From an uncultured Sphingobacteriaceae bacterium (lineage in GTDB: Bacteria; Bacteroidota; Bacteroidia; Sphingobacteriales; Sphingobacteriaceae), in assembly GCA_946887045.1 (NCBI GenBank), contig CAMPKC010000043.1, positions 1 through 40,633 of the forward strand: DNA of 40,633 nucleotides. The letters are read 5' to 3'. The notes beneath the pieces were generated by a model. That model was not told where the DNA came from, searched no databases, and saw nothing but the letters and a program-made list of their open reading frames with translations. The translations under genes were made by a program, and so were the position numbers. Shown here one piece after another: positions 7,488-15,149 of this stretch (positions are counted from its first letter, which is position 1; the number at the start of each line of letters is the position of its first letter).

Positions 7488-8156
7488 TTAAGCATAGGTC
7501 CTGATGTCTGCGTGATACTCATCCCGTATGTCTTTTACGATAAAATAAACGGTAACACTAATAATAGCTGCGAAATAACACCAAACAGAAACCAGGTTTT
7601 CGGCAAAAAAAGCTTTGCTTACAACAAGCGACATTAATATGATCGAACCAAGAATATTCATTCTTCTCAATCCGGATATAAACGGAGCAACGACAGTTGG
7701 CAGCAGATACAGCAATGAAGGAATTACGCCCCGCTGATGCGGAAAATCGGTATAATATGCTATGTGATGCGAATTGATGCCTGCCTCGACCGGGTAAAAC
7801 AGCATACTAACAGCAATATACAACGAAACTATCGCACCAATACCTAAAAGCCCTATTAGTATTTTTCTCCTTTTGGGATCTTTCTCAAGAAGGTAAATTG
7901 ATAAAGGAACCAGAGACGGCCAGACCACCTGGGCAAAAATCAAAAACATATAGGTGGTAGGAATTCTGAAGACGGCAAAGTCGGGATTCATGAATGACAG
8001 CCATAAAAACCCTTCCATAAGCTGCTGAGCACCGAACAGAAGCGGGATAGATGCAAATGGAATCTGACCGTTATTTGTAGTTTGCTTCAATGTTGCAACT
8101 CCGCCGGTTAAAAGTGCGGCACTGGCAACAAAACTGGCACTTGCTGAAAAACACAT
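7488..8156 (-). CDS. DUF6629-type membrane protein
   Basis: A 222-residue integral membrane protein that opens with MCFSASASFVASAALL, the signature of the family now called DUF6629. About seven hydrophobic helices follow, including FASIPLLFGAQQLMEGFLWL (about 33-52), MFLIFAQVVWPSLVPLSIYLL, and SIILMSLVVSKAFF. The last segment (FIVKDIRDEYHADIRTYA) is polar and probably cytoplasmic. Function unknown. ATG at 8156 is dictated by the conserved MCFS start. Convergent with chrA, with 25 nt between stops. Confidence 0.82.
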   Translation of the reverse strand: MCFSASASFVASAALLTGGVATLKQTTNNGQIPFASIPLLFGAQQLMEGFLWLSFMNPDFAVFRIPTTYMFLIFAQVVWPSLVPLSIYLLEKDPKRRKILIGLLGIGAIVSLYIAVSMLFYPVEAGINSHHIAYYTDFPHQRGVIPSLLYLLPTVVAPFISGLRRMNILGSIILMSLVVSKAFFAENLVSVWCYFAAIISVTVYFIVKDIRDEYHADIRTYA

Positions 8157-8254
8157 ACACCCTCCTTAATTAAATTAGATCCAAAGGAGTTGAAGCTTAG
8201 TGCCTGTGCCGATTTGGAGTATTTAGATAAATTACATTTTCAATTGAAGCCTGT

Positions 8255-8443
8255 TTATAGCTTTAAAAATTCAAAAAGTTTATAGATAAGAATTGCCGGC
8301 CATACAAGTGCTTTAAAAAAACCTGCCACACCCATCCAAAACGTGGCTGCGTGTTTTATAAAATAGATAAGGGCTCCAATAAAAGCCAGTCCGTAAATTG
8401 CGGATGATTGACCGTTCATCTTATCTCTTATTTGATTCCGCAT
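8255..8443 (-). CDS. Small membrane protein
   Basis: A 62-residue protein with two hydrophobic segments, IYGLAFIGALIYFIKHA (about 16-32) and FWMGVAGFFKALVWPAILIYKLF (about 35-57). Short proteins of this shape, with the HAATFWMG and WPA motifs between helices, recur across bacteria; I know of no function. ATG 8443 gives the longest form; M9 is a possible alternative. It lies 98 nt upstream of the DUF6629 gene on the same strand and could be co-transcribed with it. Confidence 0.7.
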   Translation of the reverse strand: MRNQIRDKMNGQSSAIYGLAFIGALIYFIKHAATFWMGVAGFFKALVWPAILIYKLFEFLKL

Positions 8444-8596
8444 TTATACTTACATGTATACGTAGTATAAAGAGAACAAATTAAAAGTCTTTACAAGCTA
8501 CTTCTGGTCAGCTTGCGGGCTGATGGATATCAGTTTCGATGGGCTAAGCCATTCCTTATTTAAAAACTGACCTTTAAAGGCGCCTTATCTTACTAC

Positions 8597-9781
8597 TCAT
8601 ATCATACTTCCTAACTTCCTTAAACCTTGTTTCATCGCATCTTCAGCAACATTCGAAAAATTAAGACGTAAAGTTTGGGGATCTGCATCGCGTGCATAAA
8701 AGGTATCGCCGGGCACAAAGATTATATTCTCTTTGAGTGCACGCTGCAACAGCTCGCGTGCTGTGATGCCCTTAGGCAATGTCAGCCAGCAAAACATCCC
8801 GCCAAGAGGCCGGGTGTAGCTAATAGAAAATGGGAAATAATGATGAATCGCTTCCAGCATTACCTTGCACTGATGTTCGTATTGCTGCTTTATCCTTTCT
8901 ATATGCATATCCAGATCGTGCTTCGCTAAAAATTCACACAAAATATACTGTGTGAGGTTACCCGAATGCAAATCTGAGGCTTGCTTTAAAATAGTGGCTT
9001 TTCGAATTATTTCGGGATTTGCAAGCATCCAGCCCAAGCGTAAACCTGGAGCAATTATTTTAGAGAAAGAGCCCAGCAAAATAGTTTGATCAGGCAAATG
9101 CGAAAAGATGGGAGCTGGTGTTTTATATCCGAAAGAGATCTCCCCGTATGGGTCATCTTCGATAAATGGTGTTCCATGCCGGGCAAGTATACCGGCCGTC
9201 TCTCTTCGTTTTTCTTCCGTATAACTTATTCCGGTAGGATTTTGAAAGTTGGGGATTCCGTAAAAGAACTTTACAGGATTACGGCTCAGCAGACCATCCA
9301 ATGCCTGGGTATTTATTCCATCATTGTCTAAACCTGCTTCTAAAATATCAGCCTGAAACATCGAAAAGCATTGCAATGCCCCTAAATAACCGGGGCGTTC
9401 AACAACAACCTTATCGCCCGGATTGATAAATAGCTTTGCGATTAAATCCAGTGCCTGCTGCGACCCGTTGGTGATTAAAATTTGCTCGGGAGATACGTCG
9501 AGTTTGTGCCGCTTTTTATACCGGTTCGCGATAAATTCCCGTAAGGGATATAACCCTTCTGTTGATGCGTACTGCAACGCCTGCCTTCCAAACTTTTGAA
9601 AGGCTATTGCCGAACATGCTTCCAGTTCTTTTACAGGAAACAGGGAAGGATTGGGTAAACCGCCGGCGAAAGAAATTATCCCGGGATTTGACGCTACTTT
9701 CAATATTTCGCGAACAAATGATTGCGGTACGTTTTGTACCCGCTTGGCGTAGCTGAACTGTTGATCTGTTGAAATACTCAT
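8597..9781 (-). CDS. PLP-dependent aminotransferase (LysN/2-aminoadipate type)
   Basis: A 394-residue fold-type I aminotransferase of the class I/II group that also contains LysN-type enzymes and the catalytic half of MocR regulators. Visible: ISFAGGLPNPSLFP (36-49), the PLP ring-stacking segment ERPGYLGAL (128-136), IPNFQNPTGI (176-185), EDDPYGE (208-214), and the Schiff-base lysine K241 in LGSFSKIIAPGLRLGW. Length is normal and no HTH domain is fused. The amino donor cannot be deduced from the protein, but two valine-rich leader peptides with terminators lie directly upstream (9799-10080), so a valine or branched-chain role is inferred. No Shine-Dalgarno precedes ATG 9781, which sits 18 nt after the last attenuator's T-tract. 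Confidence 0.9.
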   Translation of the reverse strand: MSISTDQQFSYAKRVQNVPQSFVREILKVASNPGIISFAGGLPNPSLFPVKELEACSAIAFQKFGRQALQYASTEGLYPLREFIANRYKKRHKLDVSPEQILITNGSQQALDLIAKLFINPGDKVVVERPGYLGALQCFSMFQADILEAGLDNDGINTQALDGLLSRNPVKFFYGIPNFQNPTGISYTEEKRRETAGILARHGTPFIEDDPYGEISFGYKTPAPIFSHLPDQTILLGSFSKIIAPGLRLGWMLANPEIIRKATILKQASDLHSGNLTQYILCEFLAKHDLDMHIERIKQQYEHQCKVMLEAIHHYFPFSISYTRPLGGMFCWLTLPKGITARELLQRALKENIIFVPGDTFYARDADPQTLRLNFSNVAEDAMKQGLRKLGSMI

Positions 9782-9798
9782 AAACCAATTTATTTGAT

Positions 9799-9829
9799 AA
9801 AAAAAAAGCCTCCCGTTTTGCGGGAGGCT
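9799..9829 (-). terminator. Attenuator terminator 2, just upstream of aminotransferase
   Basis: On the minus strand AGCCTCCCG (9829-9821) pairs perfectly with CGGGAGGCT (9815-9807) over a 5-nt loop, followed by about nine T (9807-9799). The 5' arm contains TCCCGC (9825-9820), exactly complementary to GCGGGA (9873-9868) near the end of leader peptide 2, giving a competing antiterminator helix. The terminator lies 18 nt before the aminotransferase ATG, so it would decide read-through into that gene. Confidence 0.92.
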
Positions 9830-9854
9830 GATGAATTAAAAGCTTTAGAAAAAC

Positions 9855-9944
9855 TCAAATCAATCTATCCCGCCAGGGTAAACCCACCACGACCATCACA
9901 TAAACGGCTGCTGAAAAATTGATAAATTGAGTTGTTGTGTTCAT
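9855..9944 (-). CDS. Valine-rich leader peptide 2 (attenuation)
   Basis: A 29-codon ORF, ATG at 9944 to TGA at 9855-9857. Residues 12-24 read AAVYVMVVVGLPW: five valines at 14, 16 and 18-20. The last valine codon ends at 9885. Eleven nucleotides further on is GCGGGA (9873-9868), complementary to the 5' arm of terminator 2. A ribosome stalled on the valine codons would leave that segment just exposed and favour antitermination; one reaching the stop would mask much of it and allow termination. Too short for homology evidence; support is the position, composition and pairing logic. Confidence 0.75.
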   Translation of the reverse strand: MNTTTQFINFSAAVYVMVVVGLPWRDRLI

Positions 9945-9960
9945 TTAAATTTTGTTCAAT

Positions 9961-9990
9961 AAAAAAAGCCCGGCCAAAAATGGACGGGCT
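9961..9990 (-). terminator. Attenuator terminator 1
   Basis: On the minus strand AGCCCGTCCA (9990-9981) pairs with TGGCCGGGCT (9976-9967) with one mismatch and a 4-nt T loop, followed by seven T (9967-9961). The 5' arm includes CCCGTC (9988-9983), perfectly complementary to GACGGG (10025-10020), which overlaps the stop codon of leader peptide 1. Confidence 0.9.
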
Positions 9991-10023
9991 TTTCTTTTGT
10001 ATATTTTCAATATCAAATTCCCG

Positions 10024-10080
10024 TCAATACGCTTGTACTGCGACCGCAACGACTGAAATTAGATACTGGTTTTGTTTCAT
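10024..10080 (-). CDS. Valine/alanine-rich leader peptide 1 (attenuation)
   Basis: An 18-residue ORF, MKQNQYLISVVAVAVQAY, from ATG 10080 to TGA 10024-10026. Four valines (10, 11, 13, 15) and alanines at 12, 14 and 17 cluster before the stop. The last valine codon ends at 10036, and ten nucleotides lie between it and GACGGG (10025-10020), the antiterminator strand for terminator 1. This matches the spacing in leader peptide 2. If real, it is the first of two in-line attenuation checkpoints before the aminotransferase. Confidence 0.7.
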   Translation of the reverse strand: MKQNQYLISVVAVAVQAY

Positions 10081-10088
10081 GATTAATT

Positions 10089-10096
10089 CAAATATA
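10089..10096 (-). promoter_or_regulatory. Possible -7 box for the attenuator transcript
   Basis: TATATTTG on the minus strand matches the Bacteroidota -7 consensus TAnnTTTG exactly and ends 8 nt before the ATG of leader peptide 1. No clear TTTG-like -33 element is visible at the expected distance. If used, the transcript would begin almost at the leader ATG. Read-through from the alpha/beta hydrolase gene is an alternative. Confidence 0.35.
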
Positions 10097-10152
10097 GTAT
10101 TTTTTATTAGAAAAGATTTGAGATGTGAGACTTGAGATTATGAGAGCCGGTA

Positions 10153-10199
10153 ATTTTCATAAGCATGTAGTTTCGTTAGAATCTCATGCTTACGAAAAT
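10153..10199 (-). repeat. Long inverted repeat after alpha/beta hydrolase
   Basis: Fifteen-base arms, ATTTTCATAAGCATG (10153-10167) and CATGCTTACGAAAAT (10185-10199), are complementary with one mismatch, around a 17-nt loop. It begins 7 nt past the stop of the hydrolase gene and lies 72 nt before leader peptide 1. It could end the hydrolase transcript, although there is no long T-tract. Confidence 0.6.
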
Positions 10200-10206
10200 C
10201 CAATAT

Positions 10207-11064
10207 TTATCTCTGCACTTCCGAGGTTGTTTTCACATCAATAAATTCAAGCAGATCTGCATTCAATTGTTCTTTTTCAGTGATAAATAAACCATGAGGC
10301 GCATCCTCATAAACTATGTATTTCGCATCGCGAATTAAGCGGGCCGCATGATCGCTGGTTGCTTCGATGGGAACAATTTTATCGCTATCTCCATGAATTA
10401 CGAGGGTCGGCACGTTTATGGTATGCATCTCTGTTCTGAAATCTGTTTCGCCAAAGGCATGAACACACTCGACGGTTGCTCTTGGAGAGGCTTGCATGGC
10501 GACCATCAAATTCCAGTCGAGCATGGCCTGACTTACCTGGTGGCTAACAATACTTACTCCGTAAAACGTTTTTGAAAAGCCTGTTAAAAAGCCCGGACGG
10601 TCCTCCTGAATGTTAGTGATAATTTCATGCAGGGTTTCGATCGGCACACCCTCCGGATTATCGTCCGTTTTTAATGTATATGGTGCAATTGAAGACAACA
10701 ATACCACTTTAGTCACTCTGTTACCTCCGTGGCGGCTAAAATAACGGACTACCTCTCCCCCACCCATCGAAAAACCAACGAGTGTCACATTCTGTAAATC
10801 CAGCTGATCTAAAACAGCTTTTAAATCGTCGGCGAAGGTATCGTAGTCGTAGCCGTTCCATGGCTTATCCGATTTGCCAAAGCCACGACGATCATAGGCA
10901 ATGCAGCGTAAACCCATTTCCGGGAGTACCCGCATCTGGTGTTCCCACATTTGATGGTCAAGGGGCCAGCCATGAATAAATACCACAGGATTTCCTGTAC
11001 CCCAATCTTCATAGTATAAATTAACGGATGTACCGTCTGGATTTTCAGATTTAATAAATTTCAT
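10207..11064 (-). CDS. Alpha/beta hydrolase (chloroperoxidase-like)
   Basis: A 285-residue alpha/beta-hydrolase of the non-heme chloroperoxidase/esterase group. Oxyanion-hole HGWP lies at 31-34, YDRRGFGKSD at 57-66, the nucleophile elbow GFSMGG at 97-102 (S99), the acid D227 in HGDSDKIVP, and H256 in DAPHGLF. Length is typical, with no signal peptide, so it is cytoplasmic. The substrate is unknown; such enzymes are esterases, lactonases or promiscuous perhydrolases. ATG 11064 is the natural start. It lies upstream of the attenuator region on the same strand, separated by an inverted repeat. Confidence 0.88.
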   Translation of the reverse strand: MKFIKSENPDGTSVNLYYEDWGTGNPVVFIHGWPLDHQMWEHQMRVLPEMGLRCIAYDRRGFGKSDKPWNGYDYDTFADDLKAVLDQLDLQNVTLVGFSMGGGEVVRYFSRHGGNRVTKVVLLSSIAPYTLKTDDNPEGVPIETLHEIITNIQEDRPGFLTGFSKTFYGVSIVSHQVSQAMLDWNLMVAMQASPRATVECVHAFGETDFRTEMHTINVPTLVIHGDSDKIVPIEATSDHAARLIRDAKYIVYEDAPHGLFITEKEQLNADLLEFIDVKTTSEVQR

Positions 11065-11265
11065 TTTCAGAGGGTTAATAAGAGCGACTTGAAGATAAAC
11101 TCCTTAGGATTAGGATTGTTTGAGTCTGAAATAAATTCATTGGACTTGTTATGAGTATCAATGAAGCGTGATGCGGTATGCCGCTGCAATTCGTCTAAAC
11201 ACAAAGCGCCAACAGTATCGAATACTAAAGAAGAATCCCGAATACCTAAAGCGCCTCGTTAAAGC

Positions 11266-11295
11266 GCTATACTCCCCTCCTTATTTCAAGGAGGG
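11266..11295. repeat. Imperfect inverted repeat after molybdenum hydroxylase gene
   Basis: A hairpin-capable segment, roughly ACTCCCCTCCTT and AAGGAGGGAGT separated by about 5 nt, lies 3' of the minus-strand molybdopterin subunit gene. No good T-tract follows on either strand. Just beside it AAGCGCCTCGTTAA (11249-11262) resembles a hairpin element near 31319. Confidence 0.4.
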
Positions 11296-11326
11296 AGTAA
11301 GGGCTGGTTTAAAACCCGAAAAAACC

Positions 11327-13474
11327 TTAAACCGCCTTCTTTCCTTTAAAAACCTCATCCTGTATAAAAGGCTGAGCATTTATTCGTTGTCCGGTAGCTT
11401 TAAATATCGCATTGGCAACTGCGCCTCCGGTCGGTGGAAGAGCAGGTTCGCCTAATCCTGTCGGATCAATCCCGTTGTTCACAAAATAGGTTTCGATTTC
11501 AGGAATCTCTTTCATCCTGATTAAGCGATATTTATTGTAGTTATTTTGCTCAGGGACGCCGTCTTTGAAGGTCAGGTTGCCATACATGGCATGACCGAGT
11601 CCGTCTACAATACCGCCCATCACCTGCTGGCGGGCGCCACTCATGTTTATCACCTCACCGCAATCAATTGCGGCGTATATTTTCTGCACCACGGGCTTTC
11701 CTGCCTTTAGTACCACATCGGCAACCTGGGCTACATACGAAGCATGTGAAAAGTACACACTAAAACCCTGTGAAACATTCTTTTTTGTTCCCCATCCCGA
11801 TTTTTCAGCAGCAAGTTTAATGACACCGATCATGCGGTCAATATCATATCGAACCGCGCCTGCGGGCGAAGTTTTAGCCTTTTCAAGAAGTTCAAGTCTG
11901 AACTGAACCGGATCCTTCTTGGCAGCTTCTGCAACTTCATCTAAAAATGCTTGTTCTGCATAGCCCAGAAAATTAGTGATGGGTGCTCTCCATGGAGCGG
12001 TGGTTATGGGCGATCTGTGCTCGACGGATTCAATGAGCAGATTGTCGACAGCGCCCGACGGGAAGTTGTTTTCGCGGGTCGGGTTTCCGGCGTTAATTCC
12101 CGCTCCTTTTAACTTGTAGCCAATCATGTTACCCTTGTCATCCAGCGCCGCTTCAAAACGATAACGGACAGCAGGACGGTAATTGCCTCCCATTATATCA
12201 TCCTCGCGGGTCCAGATTACCTTTACAGGAGCTTTGATTAAACTTGATAATTCTGCGGCCTCAAGTACATAGTCCGTCATTAATCTTCTTCCGAAACCTC
12301 CGCCTAAGCGGGTAATTTCCACAGTGATTTTGTCTTCCGGTATCCCTAAAAGTTTTGCCACTCCTGACCGTGCGCTTCCGGGCGTTTGCGTGGGCCCCAC
12401 CAGTTCCACTCCATCAGGCCTTACATGAGCAAAAAAGTTCATCGGCTCCATTGGGTTGTGCGGCAAAAAAGGACATTGATAATCGCTTTTTACAACTTTG
12501 GCTGCATTTTTAAAAGCTGTCTCCACATCACCTTCTTTTCTCCTCATCTGCGCATTTGAGCCGTTTAAAAGGTCGAGAAAGATCTTATCATGGTCTGCAG
12601 TACTTTCAATATTACCGCCTTTTTCGTACTCAATCTTCAAAAGCTTTTTGGCTTTAAGTATTTGCCATGTTGATTTGCCTACTACAGCTACATTATTCTT
12701 AAAACTTACCACGTCGATAATACCTGGCATAGCCTTCGCCGCCTTATCATCAACCGATTTGAGCTTCATTCCAAAAGCCTCCGGACGCTGAATAATTGCC
12801 GTCAGCATGCCTTCGCGGTGGAAATCCATTCCAAACAATGGCTTACCCGTAGAAATGCTTTTGTTGGCAACATTTCTTACTGCTGTACCGATTAACTTGA
12901 AATCTTTGCGGTCTTTTAGTTTTACTTCGGCGGGAACAGCAAGCTTAGATGCATCGTCGGCAAGATCGCCGAAACTCAGTTTTTGGCCGGATTTAGCATG
13001 AACTACCATTCCATTGCTGGCAGAGCATTCATTCGCAGGCACATTCCATCGCTTTGCGCCGGCCTCAATAAGCATATGCTTTGCTGTTGCGCCCGCCCTT
13101 CTAAGGCGTTTCCATGAATGGGGAACAGCGCCACTGCCGCCAGTGACCTGGCGTTCAAATTTCTTAGCGTCAAATGCTGCCTGAACAACGCTTACTTTTG
13201 TCCAGTCGGCTTCCAGTTCCTCTGCTACAACCATCGGAAAGGAAGTCAGAATATTTTGCCCCAACTCGGGGTTTGGCGAAAATATGGTAATAATATTATC
13301 ACTTGAAATAGACAGGTAGCTGTTAAACTCCGCATTGCCGGCTGCCAATGCTGCCTTTGAAACTACAGTGGGGGTCTCAGCATTTACACTGAACCAATCA
13401 AAGCCAAGCATTAATCCGCCTCCGGCGGTTGCTGCCATTTTCAAGAAATCTCGTCTGCTGGTTGAACTTGCCAT
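11327..13474 (-). CDS. Molybdopterin-binding subunit of xanthine dehydrogenase-family enzyme
   Basis: A 715-residue large subunit of the IorB/aldehyde oxidase-like molybdenum hydroxylases. The N-terminus carries a twin-arginine signal (SRRDFLKMAATAGGGLMLG, from residue 6), so it is probably exported folded. Internal features: PHNPMEPMNFFAHV (substrate/Mo side), RLGGGFGRRLMTDYV (pterin binding), APWRAPITNFLGYAEQAFLDEVA, and a C-terminal GLGEPALPPTGGAVANAIF that supplies the catalytic glutamate of the family. Only 3 nt separate it from the upstream [2Fe-2S] subunit gene, so the two form a co-transcribed complex. Electrons would pass from the molybdenum centre to the Fe-S subunit. No FAD subunit or cytochrome is adjacent; the substrate is unknown (aldehyde or N-heterocycle by family). 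Confidence 0.92.
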   Translation of the reverse strand: MASSTSRRDFLKMAATAGGGLMLGFDWFSVNAETPTVVSKAALAAGNAEFNSYLSISSDNIITIFSPNPELGQNILTSFPMVVAEELEADWTKVSVVQAAFDAKKFERQVTGGSGAVPHSWKRLRRAGATAKHMLIEAGAKRWNVPANECSASNGMVVHAKSGQKLSFGDLADDASKLAVPAEVKLKDRKDFKLIGTAVRNVANKSISTGKPLFGMDFHREGMLTAIIQRPEAFGMKLKSVDDKAAKAMPGIIDVVSFKNNVAVVGKSTWQILKAKKLLKIEYEKGGNIESTADHDKIFLDLLNGSNAQMRRKEGDVETAFKNAAKVVKSDYQCPFLPHNPMEPMNFFAHVRPDGVELVGPTQTPGSARSGVAKLLGIPEDKITVEITRLGGGFGRRLMTDYVLEAAELSSLIKAPVKVIWTREDDIMGGNYRPAVRYRFEAALDDKGNMIGYKLKGAGINAGNPTRENNFPSGAVDNLLIESVEHRSPITTAPWRAPITNFLGYAEQAFLDEVAEAAKKDPVQFRLELLEKAKTSPAGAVRYDIDRMIGVIKLAAEKSGWGTKKNVSQGFSVYFSHASYVAQVADVVLKAGKPVVQKIYAAIDCGEVINMSGARQQVMGGIVDGLGHAMYGNLTFKDGVPEQNNYNKYRLIRMKEIPEIETYFVNNGIDPTGLGEPALPPTGGAVANAIFKATGQRINAQPFIQDEVFKGKKAV

Positions 13475-13477
13475 GAT

Positions 13478-13936
13478 TTATAATTTAGTGCTGGCTAATT
13501 TTACTGCTTCTTTAATCCGGTGATAGGCACCGCATCGACAGATATTTCCGTGCATTGCCGTATCAATCTGATCTGATGTTGGCTTCGAATTTGTTTTTAA
13601 GAATGCAGCTGCTGTCATAATTTGACCAGCCTGACAGTAACCACATTGTGGAACGTCAATTTCATCCCATGCCTGTTGTACAGGATGATCGCCATCGGCG
13701 GATAAACCTTCGATAGTGGTTACCTTCTGCGTACCTATGGCAACTACGGGAAGTGTGCATGAACGCATTGCCTGTCCGTTTACATGAACGGTACAAGCGC
13801 CGCATGCGCCTATTCCGCACCCGTACTTTGTTCCAACTAAACCCAGGTTATCGCGCAAAACCCAAAGTAAAGGAGTATCGGGTTCTACGTCCGCCTGGTA
13901 AGCGCGACCGTTGATTTGAAGCTTATATATGGCCAT
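13478..13936 (-). CDS. [2Fe-2S] subunit of molybdenum hydroxylase
   Basis: A 152-residue small subunit of the same enzyme (IorA/CoxS type). A plant-ferredoxin-like domain holds the first cluster with C40, C45, C48 and C60 (YGCGIGACGACTVHV). The helical C-terminal domain holds the second with C98, C101, C133 and C135 (PQCGYCQAGQ and GNICRCGAYHRI). All eight ligands are present and length is normal. There is no signal peptide, consistent with piggy-back export on the TAT signal of the large subunit. It is the first gene of the pair; a perfect 14-bp palindrome (TAACGAATTCGTTA, 13992-14005) lies 55 nt upstream of its ATG and might be an operator. Confidence 0.93.
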   Translation of the reverse strand: MAIYKLQINGRAYQADVEPDTPLLWVLRDNLGLVGTKYGCGIGACGACTVHVNGQAMRSCTLPVVAIGTQKVTTIEGLSADGDHPVQQAWDEIDVPQCGYCQAGQIMTAAAFLKTNSKPTSDQIDTAMHGNICRCGAYHRIKEAVKLASTKL

Positions 13937-14047
13937 GGTAAAATCTATTAGGATAGCTAAATTAAAGAAATTAGCGCTCTTATAGTTAAGGTAACGAATT
14001 CGTTAGAAAAGCTTCAGCGGAACACCGCAGTAGAAACAACAATGCAT

Positions 14048-15142
14048 CTAACCGACTGATCGCTGCTTCTTAAAGCTTTTAAGCTTTTCCTGGTACCGGA
14101 CCTTAAGAGATCCACCGGAATTAAAATCGGGAAGATTGCTGCTTATTTTCAAAATCAAGGGTAAATACAAAGGTTTGGATGCGGGGCGCAGGTCAAGAAT
14201 ATCTGCAACTTCGTCGCCCAGTAAATAACGCATCAATTGCAGCGTATCATTTGCGGAAACATTCTCGGGCGTAACACTATGAAAATAAACAGCTAAAGAT
14301 TTGGTAAGCTCCCGCCCCTGCTCTGATGGTTTAAAATGCCTCTGCCTGATGGCGAGTTCTAAAGCACTGGCTGCTTTGCCGTCAGCCGGGATCAAATCTT
14401 CGTCAAGTCCCAAAAGAGAACCTATCACATTCCAGAGGTGCAAAAAAGATTGCTGATCGTCATAGGTAACACTTATGCCCAATTTGCGCAAGCCTCGAAC
14501 AACTATTAGCGAAAATGACAGATTGGTACCAGCCATATCTTCCTGGTTAACGGGTACACCGAATTCGCTTTTCCATTTTCCGCTTTTCAGCGTATAGTAG
14601 CGGGCAACTGCATGTGTTAAGCGAATCTTCAAAATACTGACAAATCCTTTTCCTTCTCTTTTAAAAGCATCGGGATCCATCACATCCCAGATAAAACCAG
14701 CAGTATCCGAAAGGCGCTTTTCGGCATCATTGGTTAAGCGTTGCGACAAATAAAGCACCATTGCCCCATCCGCGGCAGCGTAACAATAAGGTAAGGACAG
14801 CAGGCCTAACAACTGCATTACTTGTCCGGCATACTTTATAAAAAAAGCAGAACCTTTTTCCATCAATTTCCGATCGGCCCATAGTGGCAAATCGACTGCG
14901 CCGTTTATAAAAGCTTCCTGTGTGTATAGTTCCGGTATCCGATCCAAAGCAGAATTGTCGTCTAACTGCCCCAGCCAATTATATAAAGCCATTTTCGATT
15001 CGGATTCGCCGAAATGCTTTCCGATAAACTCGTCAGCGGCAAAGTCGCCTTTTAAGCGTTTATTTGAAAGAAAATGATCAGAATACAACATAGAAGGCAT
15101 ATTATTTCGATTTATTATTTTAAAATCTTCTCTCTCTCTCAT
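14048..15142 (-). CDS. MpaB/Lcp-like oxygenase (DUF2236)
   Basis: A 364-residue protein of the oxygenase MpaB / rubber oxygenase Lcp superfamily. The diagnostic block is in the middle: ILKIRLTHAVARYY, with the histidine that in Lcp binds heme, followed by GVPVNQEDMAGTNLSFSLIVVRGLRKLG. A hydrophobic stretch LLGLLSLPYCYAAADGAMVLYLS precedes it. No signal peptide is evident. Family members cleave polyisoprene or alkyl side chains oxidatively, but the substrate here is unknown. The upstream ZIP transporter gene ends 7 nt before this start, so the two are almost certainly co-transcribed. Confidence 0.85.
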   Translation of the reverse strand: MREREDFKIINRNNMPSMLYSDHFLSNKRLKGDFAADEFIGKHFGESESKMALYNWLGQLDDNSALDRIPELYTQEAFINGAVDLPLWADRKLMEKGSAFFIKYAGQVMQLLGLLSLPYCYAAADGAMVLYLSQRLTNDAEKRLSDTAGFIWDVMDPDAFKREGKGFVSILKIRLTHAVARYYTLKSGKWKSEFGVPVNQEDMAGTNLSFSLIVVRGLRKLGISVTYDDQQSFLHLWNVIGSLLGLDEDLIPADGKAASALELAIRQRHFKPSEQGRELTKSLAVYFHSVTPENVSANDTLQLMRYLLGDEVADILDLRPASKPLYLPLILKISSNLPDFNSGGSLKVRYQEKLKSFKKQRSVG

Positions 15143-15149
15143 CCTTCAA

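Noticed and set aside
11168..11455. 95-codon plus-strand ORF
   Set aside because: Its second half is antisense to the end of the molybdopterin subunit gene and its first half is low-complexity intergenic sequence; no family features.
13992..14005. 14-bp palindrome TAACGAATTCGTTA as a confirmed operator
   Set aside because: Short palindromes occur by chance in AT-rich DNA and no regulator is adjacent; mentioned only in the neighbouring gene entry.
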